A stretch of 64,000 nt of DNA from JASGDN01 sp049840815 (GCA_049840815.1 JASGJI010000014.1:62001-126000); one strand, 5' to 3'. Shown: positions 35,129 to 45,313, counted from the first letter of the stretch. The notes: generated by a model not told the origin, from the sequence alone. A program made the numbers and translations.

Positions 35129-36099
35129 GCGTCCCCGAGCATCCGTCTCACTCCGTCCGGGAACAGGATCAATCGCCGGACTTCGCCAACGCCATGATGG
35201 CGATTCCGGCAGCGCCGGATGCGAAAGGTCAGGTCGGCGCATCCGGCCCTGCGCGCGCATACCTGGTCCACCAGCACTTCCACTACACCTACGGCGGTCC
35301 GGCCCGCGACCTGCGCCAACGCCTCGTGGTGATCCCGCCGGAACGCCATGGCGATCAGCGCCTCGTGCTCCATCACATCGAGGTCTCCGCGCCGACCAGC
35401 GGCTACGTCCGGGAGATCGATCGCTTCGGCAACCTGCGCCTGCTCCTGCTGGTCGACGCCGTATCCGAATCGATCACGTTCACCGTCTGGTTCGTAACCG
35501 AACGCGATATCCGGCTCGGCCCGATTCGCGTTCCGGCGGAACTCGCCCTCGATCCGATGTGGCTGACTCCCACCCCACTCACCCAGCCGGACGCGACGAT
35601 GCTCGCCGCCGCGCGAGCCATCGCCACGGAGATTCCCGCCCCCCTCGCACAAGCCGAGGCGATCTCGCAGTGGGTCCACGCACACATGCGCTACGAGCCA
35701 GGCACCACATCCGTCCAGACCACCGCCTCCGAAGCCATCGCGCAAGGCGGCGGTGTCTGCCAGGACTACACGCACATCATGCTGGCGATGTGCCGTGCCT
35801 GTGGCATCCCCGCACGCTACGTCTCCGGCCACCTGATGGGCGAGGGTGGCAGCCACGCATGGGTGGAAGTGATCCTCCCCGATCCCGATCATCCAGGACG
35901 CTTTCTCGCGCACCCGTTCGATCCCACCCATGCCAACGATCCGGACCTGGAGACCATTACCGTCGCCCTCGGCCGCGACTACACCGATGTCACCCCCACC
36001 TCCGGCACCTTCATCTCGGCATTCGGCGGCCGCCTCACCGCGTCCAAGCAGGCTATCGCCATGCCCTCCGCTGCCATTCCGGCGCTTGCCCATCCATAG
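35125..36099 (+). CDS. Transglutaminase-like protein 2
   Basis: 324 residues from ATG 35125, overlapping the previous stop (ATGA). It is related to its neighbour but has a 40-residue leader before the beta domain (YLVHQHFHYTYGGPARDLRQRLVVIPP). Triad motifs are GVCQDYTHIMLAMCR, SHAWVEVILP and HPFDPTHAN. It ends with the GRDYTDVTPTSGTF motif common to this group. Having two paralogues suggests either different substrates or a heteromeric enzyme. It is the last gene of the ATP-grasp cluster; a 15-bp hairpin follows. Confidence 0.92.
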   Translation: MSVPEHPSHSVREQDQSPDFANAMMAIPAAPDAKGQVGASGPARAYLVHQHFHYTYGGPARDLRQRLVVIPPERHGDQRLVLHHIEVSAPTSGYVREIDRFGNLRLLLLVDAVSESITFTVWFVTERDIRLGPIRVPAELALDPMWLTPTPLTQPDATMLAAARAIATEIPAPLAQAEAISQWVHAHMRYEPGTTSVQTTASEAIAQGGGVCQDYTHIMLAMCRACGIPARYVSGHLMGEGGSHAWVEVILPDPDHPGRFLAHPFDPTHANDPDLETITVALGRDYTDVTPTSGTFISAFGGRLTASKQAIAMPSAAIPALAHP

Positions 36100-36119
36100 C
36101 GATCCGGCCCACACAACAA

Positions 36120-36153
36120 CGCGGGGCGGGAAGGTTGCCCTTCCCGCCCCGCG
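36120..36153. terminator. 15-bp hairpin terminator after the ATP-grasp cluster
   Basis: Arms 36120-36134 and 36139-36153 with loop TTGC lie between convergent genes. Confidence 0.75.
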
Positions 36154-36176
36154 TGTCCCGATACCTGATCGTCACG

Positions 36177-37682
36177 CTACGCGAAAACGCTCAGCAGGTC
36201 GATTCCGCTGCCAACGCCCGCCCCGGCGTGCATCGCCGCGCCCGGCACCGTCGCCGGCGGGATGTTCGCGTTATACCGGAACATGTTGCCTGGATCGAGC
36301 TCCGCCTTCACCTGCCGCAATCGCAGATAGTCATCCTTTGCGAAGCAGGATCGTACGCGCTCCTCCGTCACGTCACCCATGTGCAGGAAGTTGACGAGCG
36401 TTTCGCCGCTACTCACCGGGGCGAAGGCAGCCTCCACCGCCTGCAACGCGGCATGGATCGCTGGTGCCACTGAGGGGTCAAAGACGACCGCTCCCATCAT
36501 CACCACCATCGGCGCGTCGTGCCGATTGGCAACCCCACCAACGCGGGGCATACGATCGACCGCTCCTTCGATGTAGCGGATTTCGATCATCATCACCGGC
36601 GTCTCGCACCCGTCACCCGCAACGGCAAGCAGTCGATCGATCGTCCCCGCATCAAGGTCATTCAACGACGCCGTCGCGGCCGCGAATGGCATGGGGTCAA
36701 CCGGGTCCATGCTGATCGCGTCGATTGCCGCGAACGGCATCACGCCGAAGGTGTCCATCACCGGTGCGATGCCTCCGATCTGGCGGATCGGTCCGATGAT
36801 CGCCTCCGCCTGCTCCAGGTCCCCGATGCCGCATGCCCGCGTGAAGACCACAGTCGCGCCTTGCAAGACGGGCGGCAGTTCGGGCAACGGTGGCAGACGC
36901 AAGATGCCACAGCTTGCGGTGATCTCGGACGGAAGATCCTTCGTCCACTCCGTGAACGCCGTCAGGACCTCCTTCGCATGGGATACCGGGTAGAAGGTAT
37001 TGCCACCGAAGACGTACTCCACGGGCAGCAGCTCGAACTCCAGCGCCGTCACGATCCCGAAGTTTCCGGACCCGCCACGCAATGCCCAGAAGAGTTCCGG
37101 ATACTCGACCTCGGTTACGTGGAGCACGTCGCCATCGGCGGTGACAAGGTCGGCAGCAATGATGCGATCCGCGGCGAACCCATACTGACGGGCCAGCCAA
37201 CCAGTGCCACCACCGAGGGTATAGCCAACCACGCCCACATCAGTCGTCGAACCGACCAACGGAGCAAGACCGTGGGCGTGGGCCTGCGGAACGACACTCG
37301 CCCATTTCACCCCAGCCTCAACGCGCGCGGTGCGCGCTTCGGGGTCGATCGAGACGCCCTGCATGCGCGAGGTGTTGATGAGGATGCCGCGCGTGATGGG
37401 CATGAGCGCGCCGTGTCCCGTTGCCTGGACACCAACGGGCAAGCCCCGTTCACCGGCGAATCGCACCGCGACCTGAATGTCGGACGCACCCTCGGCCATC
37501 ACGACGAGATCGGGGTGGTGGCCGGCATTGGCCACCCAGGCAGCAACCGCCTCCGAGTATCCCGGCTCGCCCGGCATGAAGGCAGTTCCGCGCAGAGACG
37601 CCTTGAGTTCAGCGTAATCAGTCATGGTGATGATGTGAGGCACACGGGTCTCAAGCCCGGCCTCGCGAACACGAAGGACCAT
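36177..37682 (-). CDS. FAD-linked (berberine-bridge-type) oxidoreductase
   Basis: 501 residues from ATG 37682, where GGAAAGG lies ten bases upstream. ATG 37625 (MTDYAEL) is a rival start with no clear SD. The PCMH-type FAD domain has VAVRFAGERGLPVGVQATGHGAL, whose His would link the FAD 8-alpha carbon, then GYTLGGGTGWLARQYGFAAD and FWALRGGSGNFGIVT. The C-terminal BBE motif is DPGNMFRYNANIPP. The Cys that makes the second covalent FAD bond in bicovalent members (G-x-C-x-x-VG) is Thr here (GSTTDVG), so a monocovalent flavin is expected. The substrate is unknown; relatives oxidise sugars or alkaloid-like compounds. Confidence 0.9.
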   Translation of the reverse strand: MVLRVREAGLETRVPHIITMTDYAELKASLRGTAFMPGEPGYSEAVAAWVANAGHHPDLVVMAEGASDIQVAVRFAGERGLPVGVQATGHGALMPITRGILINTSRMQGVSIDPEARTARVEAGVKWASVVPQAHAHGLAPLVGSTTDVGVVGYTLGGGTGWLARQYGFAADRIIAADLVTADGDVLHVTEVEYPELFWALRGGSGNFGIVTALEFELLPVEYVFGGNTFYPVSHAKEVLTAFTEWTKDLPSEITASCGILRLPPLPELPPVLQGATVVFTRACGIGDLEQAEAIIGPIRQIGGIAPVMDTFGVMPFAAIDAISMDPVDPMPFAAATASLNDLDAGTIDRLLAVAGDGCETPVMMIEIRYIEGAVDRMPRVGGVANRHDAPMVVMMGAVVFDPSVAPAIHAALQAVEAAFAPVSSGETLVNFLHMGDVTEERVRSCFAKDDYLRLRQVKAELDPGNMFRYNANIPPATVPGAAMHAGAGVGSGIDLLSVFA

Positions 37683-37895
37683 GGTGGTCGAACCTTTCCT
37701 GAAAGGGGTATTTGCTGTACGGTGTGGGTCCCGAAGCGGAAGGTTGGCGGCGGTTCCTGGATGTAGGGCGGTCGGCCGCGACCCGTTTCTCGCTTCCAGG
37801 ATGCTAGACGCCAGGGGTTTCGATTCGGTTCCCGATTTTCGAGGTGAATTTCAGATTCGTTTCGGATGAGCAAACTCGCCTCAACGGAGGTCCCC

Positions 37896-38492
37896 ATGTC
37901 GTCATCACCGACGATCGTCATCGTCCCTTACAACCCTCTCTGGCCCGACGATTTCGCCGTCCTCGCCGCGGCCATCAGCACCGCGATGGGCAATCTTGCT
38001 CTGCGCGTCGATCACATCGGATCAACCTCCGTGCCCGGTCTCGCAGCAAAGGACATCATCGACATCCAGGTCACCGTGGCAGACCTGCGTGACAACGCAA
38101 TCCAGGATCGCCTCGCCACTCTCGGCTACACCGAACACCCAACCATCACCGGGGACCACATCCCGCCGGGACTCACCGCCGAGGAAGTCGATCCCACGCG
38201 CTGGCGAAAGCGCTACTTCCGCGCTCCGGCGGAGATGCGTCCGATGCACCTGCATGTCCGCCAGGCAGGATTGTCGAACCAGCGCTACCCCCTGCTCTTC
38301 CGCGACTACCTCCGCGCCACACCGATGGCCGCCGGCGCCTATCGCCAGATCAAGGAAGCACTCGCCCGGCTTCATCCGGACGACGTCGAGGCGTACTACG
38401 ACGTGAAGGACCCCGCCTGCGACCTCATCATCGGCGCCGCGGAATGCTGGGCCACGCAGACCGGCTGGACGGGCGACCAAGCCGAAAGCTGA
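37896..38492 (+). CDS. GrpB-family (nucleotidyltransferase-fold) protein
   Basis: 198 residues from ATG 37896, SD CGGAGG five bases upstream. Family stretches are IVPYNPLWPDDFAVLAAAI, VDHIGSTSVPGLAAKDIIDIQVTV with the GS motif and two Asp residues of the Pol-beta-like fold, PMHLHVRQ and LLFRDYLRATP. The family has homology to a CoaE-fused domain and to nucleotidyltransferases, but no firm function. It is monocistronic and is followed by an unusually long hairpin. Confidence 0.88.
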   Translation: MSSSPTIVIVPYNPLWPDDFAVLAAAISTAMGNLALRVDHIGSTSVPGLAAKDIIDIQVTVADLRDNAIQDRLATLGYTEHPTITGDHIPPGLTAEEVDPTRWRKRYFRAPAEMRPMHLHVRQAGLSNQRYPLLFRDYLRATPMAAGAYRQIKEALARLHPDDVEAYYDVKDPACDLIIGAAECWATQTGWTGDQAES

Positions 38493-38500
38493 CCCGCCTG

Positions 38501-38566
38501 CTCCCCGAATCCACGAAGAAGGGCGCTCCCCGGCATGGGAGCGCCCTTCTTCGTGGATTCGGGGAG
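38501..38566. terminator. 30-bp perfect hairpin, bidirectional terminator
   Basis: Arms 38501-38530 and 38537-38566 with loop CGGCAT pair without a mismatch. They sit between the convergent GrpB and surface-protein genes. This is the longest perfect stem in the window. Confidence 0.8.
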
Positions 38567-38839
38567 AGATTCCCCTAACGAACCTTCATCCGTTTAGGTC
38601 CGGCGGTGATACGGTCTGCGCCGTTTCCTCCGCTTGTCGAGCCGAATGATGGTTGCCGTCGCAGCGAGCCCAACCGCCGCCGTCAACAGGAGCCAACTGT
38701 CCCCTGGGTTTCCGAAGGGGCCGCGGTGTCCACCACCACTCGCTCCTGCGTCACCGGCACCCGTAACCGGGAGCTCCTTGACGTTCGGTGTCCCGCGTGG
38801 CGTCGGTGGCGGGGTCTTCACCGGCTTGGTCGGTGTCGC

Positions 38840-39525
38840 CGTCGGCGTGTGCGTCGGCGTATTCGTTGGTGTCGCCGTCGGTGTGTTCGTTGGCGTCGCC
38901 GTCGGCGTATTGGTCGGCGTGTTCGTTGGTGTATTCGTCGGTGTTGCCGTTGGCGTATTGGTCGGAGTGTTCGTCGGCGTGGCCGTTGGTGTGTTCGTCG
39001 CCGTTGCCGTCGGCGTATTGGTCGGCGTGTTCGTTGGCGTGTTCGTCGCCGTCGCTGTAGCCGTCGGTGTGTTCGTCGCAGTCGCCGTCGGAGTATGCGT
39101 CGGCGTACTGGTCGGCGTGTTCGTCGCCGTCGCTGTAGCCGTCGGGGTATTGGTCGGCGTGTTCGTCGGCGTGTTCGTCGGCGTATTCGTTGGCGTGTTC
39201 GTTGCCGTAGCCGTCGCGGTTGGCGTATGCGTCGGTGTGTTCGTCGCTGTCGCCATCGGCGTATTTGTTGGCGTGTTCGTTGCCGTAGCCGTCGCGGTTG
39301 GCGTATGCGTCGGTGTGTTCGTCGCCGTCGCTGTAGCCGTCGGCGTATTGGTCGGTGTGTTCGTTGGCGTATTCGTCGCCGTCGCCGTCGGCGTATTCGT
39401 TGGTGTATTGGTCGGCGTGTTCGTCGCGGTCGCCGTCGGAGTATTCGTCGGTGTGTTCGTCACCGTCGCCGTCGGGGTATTCGTGGGCGTATTCGTAGGC
39501 GTATTGGTTGCGGTCGGCGACGGCG
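38840..39525. repeat. NTPT-coding repeat array 1
   Basis: About 685 bases of imperfect 6- and 12-base units read, on the minus strand, as N-T-P-T-A-T-A and similar units. They encode a stalk-like, probably glycosylated, Thr/Pro region. Unit copy number is likely variable. Confidence 0.8.
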
Positions 39526-39949
39526 TCGGGGTCGGAGCCTCCTTGAGGATCGTGAACCCGTTGTCCGCGAAGACCTGATTCAACCCATCCTGATCGGCCG
39601 TCGCGTGGTTCTGGACCACGCTTCCTTCACTTCCGGTGGGAACATCGGCAGTGATCAGGATCGTGAACGACCCGGATGCGCCGCCCGTCGGAGTGCAGGA
39701 GCCGGTCACGACATTCCCCGAGTTCCCCGAGGTGCATCCCGTCACATTGGACTGGTTGATGACCGACGTCCCCGTGACTACCAGCGGTCCTGGAACGGTA
39801 TCCGCGACGGTGATGACCGAAATCGGGTTGCCTGAGCCGAAGTTGACGATCAGGCTGAAGGACATGCTCTGGCCCTGAATGATCCACTGCGGATTACGCG
39901 TCTTGTTGATCAGCAGGAATCGCGGCGGCGGTGGCGTGGCCGTCGGGGA

Positions 39950-40545
39950 CGGAGTCTGCGTCGCCGTGGCGGTGGCCGTGGCGGTGGCCGTCGCGGTATT
40001 CGTCGGCGTCCGCGTCGGAGTTTGCGTCGGCGTATTGGTAATGGTCGGCGTATTCGTGATCGTCGGCGTGGCTGTCGGCGGCCTCGGCGTGCTTGTCGCT
40101 GTTGGCGTGTGCGTTGGCGTGATCGTCGGCGTGTTCGTCGGCGTGTTCGTGATAGTCGGCGTCGGCGTGATCGTCGGCGTATTGGTAACGGTCGGCGTCA
40201 ACGTGATCGTTGGAGTCGCCGTCGGAGGCCTCGGCGTGCTTGTCGCTGTTGGCGTGTGCGTTGGCGTGTGCGTTGGCGTGATCGTCGGCGTGTTCGTGAT
40301 GGTCGGCGTCGGCGTGATCGTCGGCGTATTCGTGATGGTCGGCGTCGGCGTGATCGTCGGCGTATTCGTTGATGGTCGGCGTCGGCGTAATCGTCGGCGT
40401 GTTGGTTGGCGTGTTTGTGATGGTCGGCGTCAGCGTCTGCGTCGGCGTAGCTGTCGGCGGCCTCGGCGTGCTTGTCGCCGTTGGCGTGCGGGTCGGCGTG
40501 CTCGTCGCGGTCGCGGTCGCGGTGTTCGTCGGCGTGGCCGTCGGG
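39950..40545. repeat. NTPT-coding repeat array 2
   Basis: Imperfect short repeats encode T-P-T-I-T-N-T-P-T type units between the two DUF11-like domains. The second frameshift of the gene (extra T at 40369-40370) lies inside this array. Confidence 0.75.
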
Positions 40546-41280
40546 CTGAGCACCACGAAGCTTCCCGAGGCATAGACCTGATTGAAGCCAACCTGATTCA
40601 CATACGCCGTATTGGACACAACCGTGCCCTCCGGCGTGCCAGCAGCGACCGTAGCCGTCACCGTCACCAGCGATCTCACCATCGCCTGCGCCAGTCGGGG
40701 TGCAGGAAATGGAAATCGAGTTTCCGGCGCTGCCATTCGTGCAGCCGCTCGCGTTGGTCTGAGAGATGTTCTGGATCGTCACATTCGTGAGCGTGCCAGG
40801 AACGCTGTCGGTCAATATCACCGGCGCGTTCGTCGGATTGTCCTTGCCGAACGTGGCCAGAAGCACGAAGGTCACCGTCTGGCCAGGGACGGCGCTATTG
40901 GTGTCGAACGTCTTCTGCGCGCCAAGGAACCCGGCCGCCGCAGCGGAGAAGACACGGTTCTCCCGGGGCGCCTCTGTGGCAGAAGGCTCGTCGGTTGGAA
41001 TGGTGGTTGCCGGCTCGGTCGGAAGCACCGGGATATCGGTAGCCGGAATCTCCGTTACCGGAGCCTCGGTGACCGGGATATCGGTTGGAGGCGCTTCAGT
41101 GACCGGCACGTCGGTCGGCTCGACCCACACCGGCTCGGTCTCAACCGGAACCGCGCCCGGATCGTCCGCCTGTGGCGTGCTGCTCGCATCGAATTGCGCC
41201 TGAACGACTGGTGATACGGTCGATAACACCAGCAGGATGGACACCGCCCATCCTAGGACCCACGTCGTACGTTTCCTCAT

Positions 41281-41999
41281 GGCCTCACCACTTCCATGCT
41301 TACCGCCTCGAAGCTCGCCCCAGAACGACGAGCCCTTGCGATAACCCACCCAAACAATCGCCTCCGAGAGGATGACAATTGCAGTACCTACCAGGAACCC
41401 GCCACATGAGACACCACCACGCCCTAAATAGGAAACATTTGCGTATACGGGCAGAGACGTGACGGTACCGGTCAGAGTATCCTATGGTACTAGTCACTGT
41501 GTCAATATGTCCCACGGAAATACCCATGCCCCATCCCAATCTCTTCTAGCCCTAATCAGCGGAATGCCCCCCGATCCGGCCATCCGAATGCCCATGGAGT
41601 TCCTCCGCGCCACGAATGCCTCCGAAAAGCCGGCGAGCATTGCCAGAGCGCACCCTCAACGCGCGGGAATCGGCAGACAAAACCCGATAGGCCTAGGCCT
41701 ATCGGGTGGTCACTATTTGCTCAAAGAATAAAATGCCAGTCGGCGAAACAAGGGCGCACTGCCGTATCGACGTCAAGCTCCAGCCAGCGCCATCGTGATG
41801 CGTGGAGGGGGCTACGGAGTCCGGGACGCTATCTCAGCTGGCAGACACGCGGTATCCTGCCCTCAGAACCGGATAGTCAACCGTCGATCATCTCCCGCGA
41901 TCGGCCACCCATGGAAGGCTCGCTCCGCTGGACATCTCCTCGCCCACAAGCCCCACGCCACCACCCCCCGAGGCCGCCCGCGCGCCAGCACGCCTCGGC
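41281..41999. other. 719-base gap between surface-protein and permease genes
   Basis: No gene was recognised. A perfect 26-bp palindrome lies at 41682-41707 (13-base arms). GGTACTAG at 41486-41493 matches a motif repeated upstream of the other LPxTG gene at 57635-57677. AT content is locally high from 41400 to 41540, as expected for the surface-protein promoter. A region rich in short purine/pyrimidine stretches precedes the permease. Confidence 0.5.
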
Positions 42000-42791
42000 G
42001 TGTCGGGCTTTCAGATCATCCTCAGCATCATCGCGACGATCGGACTCGGCCTGCTCGCCCTGCCCATCGCCGCGCTCATCTGGCGGGCCATCCACGCGCG
42101 TGACGCCTTCGACAATCCCCGCACCAGCGGCATCCTGATCGACGCCATGATGCTCAGCGCCACCACATCGGTGGTCGCCCTCTTCATCATCGTGCTCGTG
42201 GGCACGCCCATCGCCTTCACCCTCGCCCGCGCCGAAGGTCGTTGGGTCCGCATCGTCGATGCCCTCATCGACCTGCCGATCATCCTGCCACCGGCGGTCG
42301 CCGGCATCGCCCTGCTCGCGGCGTTCGGACGACGGGGCATCCTGGGGGAATGGCTGGACCGCGCGGGCATCACCCTCGGGTTCAGCACCACCGCCGTCAT
42401 CATGGCCCAGATCTTTGTCTCGGCCCCATTCTTCATCCGCACGGCACGCGCGGGCTTCCTCCGCGTCGATCGCGTGCTGGAAGAAGCCGCCGCCGACCTG
42501 GGAGCCAGCCCGTTCCGGGTCTTCTGGCGCGTCACCCTGCCACTCTGTCGGGGAAGCCTGCTGGCCGGTGCCATCCTGGCGTGGGCACGGGCGCTCGGGG
42601 AGTTCGGGGCAACCATCATGTTCGCCGGAAACCGCCAAGGGGTGACGCAGACCATGCCGCTGGCGATTTACGAACGGTTCGGTGCCGGCGATCTCAATGC
42701 GGCCATCGCCCTGTCCGCCGTGCTGCTCGCAACCTCGATCGTCTTTCTCATCGTCGTCCGCCTGCTCGGCGAGAACAACACGGCCCGCTGA
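42000..42791 (+). CDS. ABC transporter permease, molybdate/sulfate type (ModB-like)
   Basis: 263 residues from GTG 42000; no earlier in-frame start is present and the SD is weak. Five to six membrane segments are visible. The EAA loop (EEAAADLGASPFRVFWRVTLPL) marks the ATPase contact, followed by LAWARALGEFGATIMFAGNRQGVTQTMPLAIYERF, which is distinctive of ModB/CysT permeases. It should import molybdate, tungstate or a similar oxyanion. No binding protein or ATPase gene is adjacent, so it is an orphan component. STAND-LuxR regulator genes follow after 113 bases. Confidence 0.88.
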   Translation: MSGFQIILSIIATIGLGLLALPIAALIWRAIHARDAFDNPRTSGILIDAMMLSATTSVVALFIIVLVGTPIAFTLARAEGRWVRIVDALIDLPIILPPAVAGIALLAAFGRRGILGEWLDRAGITLGFSTTAVIMAQIFVSAPFFIRTARAGFLRVDRVLEEAAADLGASPFRVFWRVTLPLCRGSLLAGAILAWARALGEFGATIMFAGNRQGVTQTMPLAIYERFGAGDLNAAIALSAVLLATSIVFLIVVRLLGENNTAR

Positions 42792-42904
42792 CCCGTCCCA
42801 CTCGACCAAACGGGCGGTTTCCCGCAGAGGTCGCGTTCCTTATACTCAGGTGATGGAATCGCCGCTCATCCTGGAGCCATACCACCACCAACGGACGCGC
42901 CCGA

Positions 42905-45313
42905 ATGCCCAGTTGCCAGCCTGCCCCAACCCAGCACCCACAACCAGCCTGGTCTCGCTATCGCCCGGGAACGTCGTTCATTGGGCGGGAGGAGGAGCTT
43001 GCTGCAATCCTGGCACTCATCCAGGACCCGGCGGTGCAACTGGTAACCCTGCTCGGGCCGGGCGGCGTCGGCAAGACCCGCCTCTCCCTTCGCCTGCTCG
43101 AACAGATCGAGGCCGGCCCGGATGACCGCGAAGGCACGTTCGTATCGCTCGCCATGATCGACGACCCGGCACGCGTCCTCCCGGCCATCGCCCGTGCCCT
43201 GCATGTCGAAGAACAGGGTTCACGCCCGCTGGACGAGCTGATCGCCCAGCAGGTCGCCGCGGCCGCCAATCCACAGGTTCTGGTGCTGGATAACGCCGAA
43301 CAGGTCCTCGATGGCATGAGCTTCCTGGCCGCCCTGCTCGCCGTCTGCCCGACCCTCACGGTCATCGTCACCAGCCGAACGATCCTCCGCTTCTCGGCGG
43401 AACACATCGTCCCGGTCGCCCCATTCGTCACACGCATGCAGTCCCCACCTGCCGGGGACGAGCCGATCTCTCCCGCAGCTGCACTCTTTATCGAGCGGGC
43501 ACGCGCGGTCCAGCCAAATCTCGCCATCGTCGATGCGCCGGAAAACCTGGAAGCGATCGAGGAGATCTGCAATCAGTTGGACGGGCTGCCCCTTGCGATC
43601 GAGCTCGCCGCTGCCCGGAGCCGCTTCTTCACACCACCCGCCCTGCTCCGCCGCATCAGCGACCGGCTCCAGCTGCTGACCGATGGCCCGCGCGATGCCC
43701 CGGAACGACATCGCACCTTGCGTGCGCTGCTCACCTGGTCCCACGATCTGCTGGACCCCGACGCCCGCATCCTCTTTCGCCGGCTCGGCATCTTCGCGGG
43801 TGGGGCATCCTTCGCGGCCGTCGGCGCCGTCTGCAACGCGCACGACGATCTCGAATCCGAGATCGAGCCGCTGATCGCGCAACTGGTGGATCAAAGCCTG
43901 GTCCGCATCGAGCACGATCCCGAAGCCGAACCGCGCATACGCATGCTCCAGACGATCCGGGATTACTCCCGGGAACAACTCGCCTTCAGCGGGGAGGAAC
44001 CGAATCTCAAGCGGGCCCACGCCGCATGGTTCGCCAGCCTCACGCGCGATGTTCCCTTCGCGGTCTGGAAAACCGGCTCCCCTGAAGCGGAATCGCTCGC
44101 CCGCCGCTACTATCCCGATCAGGCCAACTTCAACGCCGCGCTGGATTTCCTGCAAATCGACGATCCCGGGGAAGCCGTTCAGCTCACGCTCGGACTCTGC
44201 GTCTTCTGGCTGGAAATCGGCCAGTTTCGCGAAGGGTGCACCCGTATCGCGCAGGTGCTGCCCTTCGCCCCGGTCACACCAGACGACTGGATGACCCGAT
44301 TCACGCTCCTTCGGATCGCGTCGCTCCTCGCCAGCGTCAGCGATCAGCACGATCTCGGCTTCCAGCACCTTCATGAAGCCGATGCCCTGGCGCAGGAACA
44401 CGGCACCGCGCGCACCCAGATCATGGTCGCGGGGATGATCGCCACCGCAACGCTCCGGTCCGGCGACCACGAACACGGCGAGTCCCTGATGCGAACGGCC
44501 ATCGACCGCGCCCTCACCCAGCAGGAACCGATGCTCGCGGGCTCCCTGAAGGCCACACTCGGCGAAATGCTGCTCGAAGCCGGTCGGCTTGAGGAAGCAG
44601 AACCGCTCCTTGAAGAGAGCTATCAGACGCTCTCAACGAAGAGGGACTCTGCAGCGAGGCTCTACGGGGGATCGCTGGCCCGAATCGTCCTCTGGCGCGG
44701 CGATCTCGATCGCGCGGCGCAGCTCTTCCGGGAAGGCCTCGACTACCATCAGCGCCCCCCGTACCGGCAGGCGCCCGGCCGTGCCGCCGGATTCATCGGC
44801 ATAGCCGGCCTCGCCTTCGAACGGGGTCATCCGGAAACGGCGGCTCGCCTGCTCGGCGCGGCAGAGCGCGTCTGCGCGCAGATTGGAAACCCTGATCTCC
44901 TTCTGGAGGCGTTCGGCTACCCCGCGCTCATCAGCCAGGTTGATGCCACCCTGGGAGACGCCTTGTCCAGCGGCCTCCGGCGGGAGGGCGCCCGCTGGAC
45001 CACACCACAGGCCCTGGACGCAGCCATCGCGGCCACCTGGCTGGAATCGGTCCCTTCAGCACACCAATCCAGACCTGCCGGGCTGCCGCTCTCGCCGTCG
45101 CACGACACCCTGACCGCCCGCGAGCAGGACATCCTCGCGCATCTGGCCCAGGGGAAGACGAACGAGGCCATCGCCGACGCCCTCTTCATCAGCCCACGCA
45201 CCGTCACGACCCACGTCACCCGGATCTACGCCAAGCTGGGTGTTTCGAATCGGGCGGAGGCCGTTGCATTCGCCATCGCGCATGGCCTTGCCGATTCCGG
45301 CGCATCCGCATGA
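42905..45313 (+). CDS. STAND-type ATPase fused to LuxR HTH, regulator 1
   Basis: 802 residues from ATG 42905 (SD weak). Walker A is GPGGVGKT at residues 51-58 and Walker B-like LVLDNAE at 126-132, followed by TSRTILRFSAEHIVPVAPF and GLPLAIELAAARSRFF, the usual NB-ARC order. Then come a winged-helix region, a TPR-like helical array (residues 400-700), and a C-terminal LuxR HTH (LTAREQDILAHLAQGKTNEAIADALFISPRTVTTHVTRIYAKLG). Such proteins gate transcription by nucleotide-dependent oligomerisation. The signal is unknown. It overlaps its paralogue downstream by four bases. Confidence 0.9.
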   Translation: MPSCQPAPTQHPQPAWSRYRPGTSFIGREEELAAILALIQDPAVQLVTLLGPGGVGKTRLSLRLLEQIEAGPDDREGTFVSLAMIDDPARVLPAIARALHVEEQGSRPLDELIAQQVAAAANPQVLVLDNAEQVLDGMSFLAALLAVCPTLTVIVTSRTILRFSAEHIVPVAPFVTRMQSPPAGDEPISPAAALFIERARAVQPNLAIVDAPENLEAIEEICNQLDGLPLAIELAAARSRFFTPPALLRRISDRLQLLTDGPRDAPERHRTLRALLTWSHDLLDPDARILFRRLGIFAGGASFAAVGAVCNAHDDLESEIEPLIAQLVDQSLVRIEHDPEAEPRIRMLQTIRDYSREQLAFSGEEPNLKRAHAAWFASLTRDVPFAVWKTGSPEAESLARRYYPDQANFNAALDFLQIDDPGEAVQLTLGLCVFWLEIGQFREGCTRIAQVLPFAPVTPDDWMTRFTLLRIASLLASVSDQHDLGFQHLHEADALAQEHGTARTQIMVAGMIATATLRSGDHEHGESLMRTAIDRALTQQEPMLAGSLKATLGEMLLEAGRLEEAEPLLEESYQTLSTKRDSAARLYGGSLARIVLWRGDLDRAAQLFREGLDYHQRPPYRQAPGRAAGFIGIAGLAFERGHPETAARLLGAAERVCAQIGNPDLLLEAFGYPALISQVDATLGDALSSGLRREGARWTTPQALDAAIAATWLESVPSAHQSRPAGLPLSPSHDTLTAREQDILAHLAQGKTNEAIADALFISPRTVTTHVTRIYAKLGVSNRAEAVAFAIAHGLADSGASA

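Larger units (their letters stand above)
38594..41280 (-). pseudogene. LPxTG surface protein with NTPT repeats, broken by two frameshifts
   Basis: It starts at ATG 41280 (GGTGAG upstream) with a signal peptide (TTWVLGWAVSILLVLSTVSPVVQA), then a Pro/Thr/Glu-rich region. The first of two DUF11-like beta domains (QTVTFVLLATFGKDNPTNAPVIL) breaks near 40685, where the frame moves by one base. Reading resumes with TVTATVAAGTPEGTVVSNTAYVNQVGFNQVY and an NTPT repeat. A second extra base at 40369-40370 (GTTGATGG where sister repeats have GTGATGG) shifts frame again. The third frame carries the second DUF11-like domain, a long NTPTATPT region, LPVTG about 59 residues from the end, a membrane segment and an Arg/Lys tail. 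Intact, it would be a wall- or surface-anchored protein of about 890 residues. Confidence 0.8.

Noticed and set aside
38840..40545. Short regular repeats resembling a CRISPR array
   Set aside because: Units are 6-12 bases, in frame, and encode Thr/Pro; there are no unique spacers and no cas genes.
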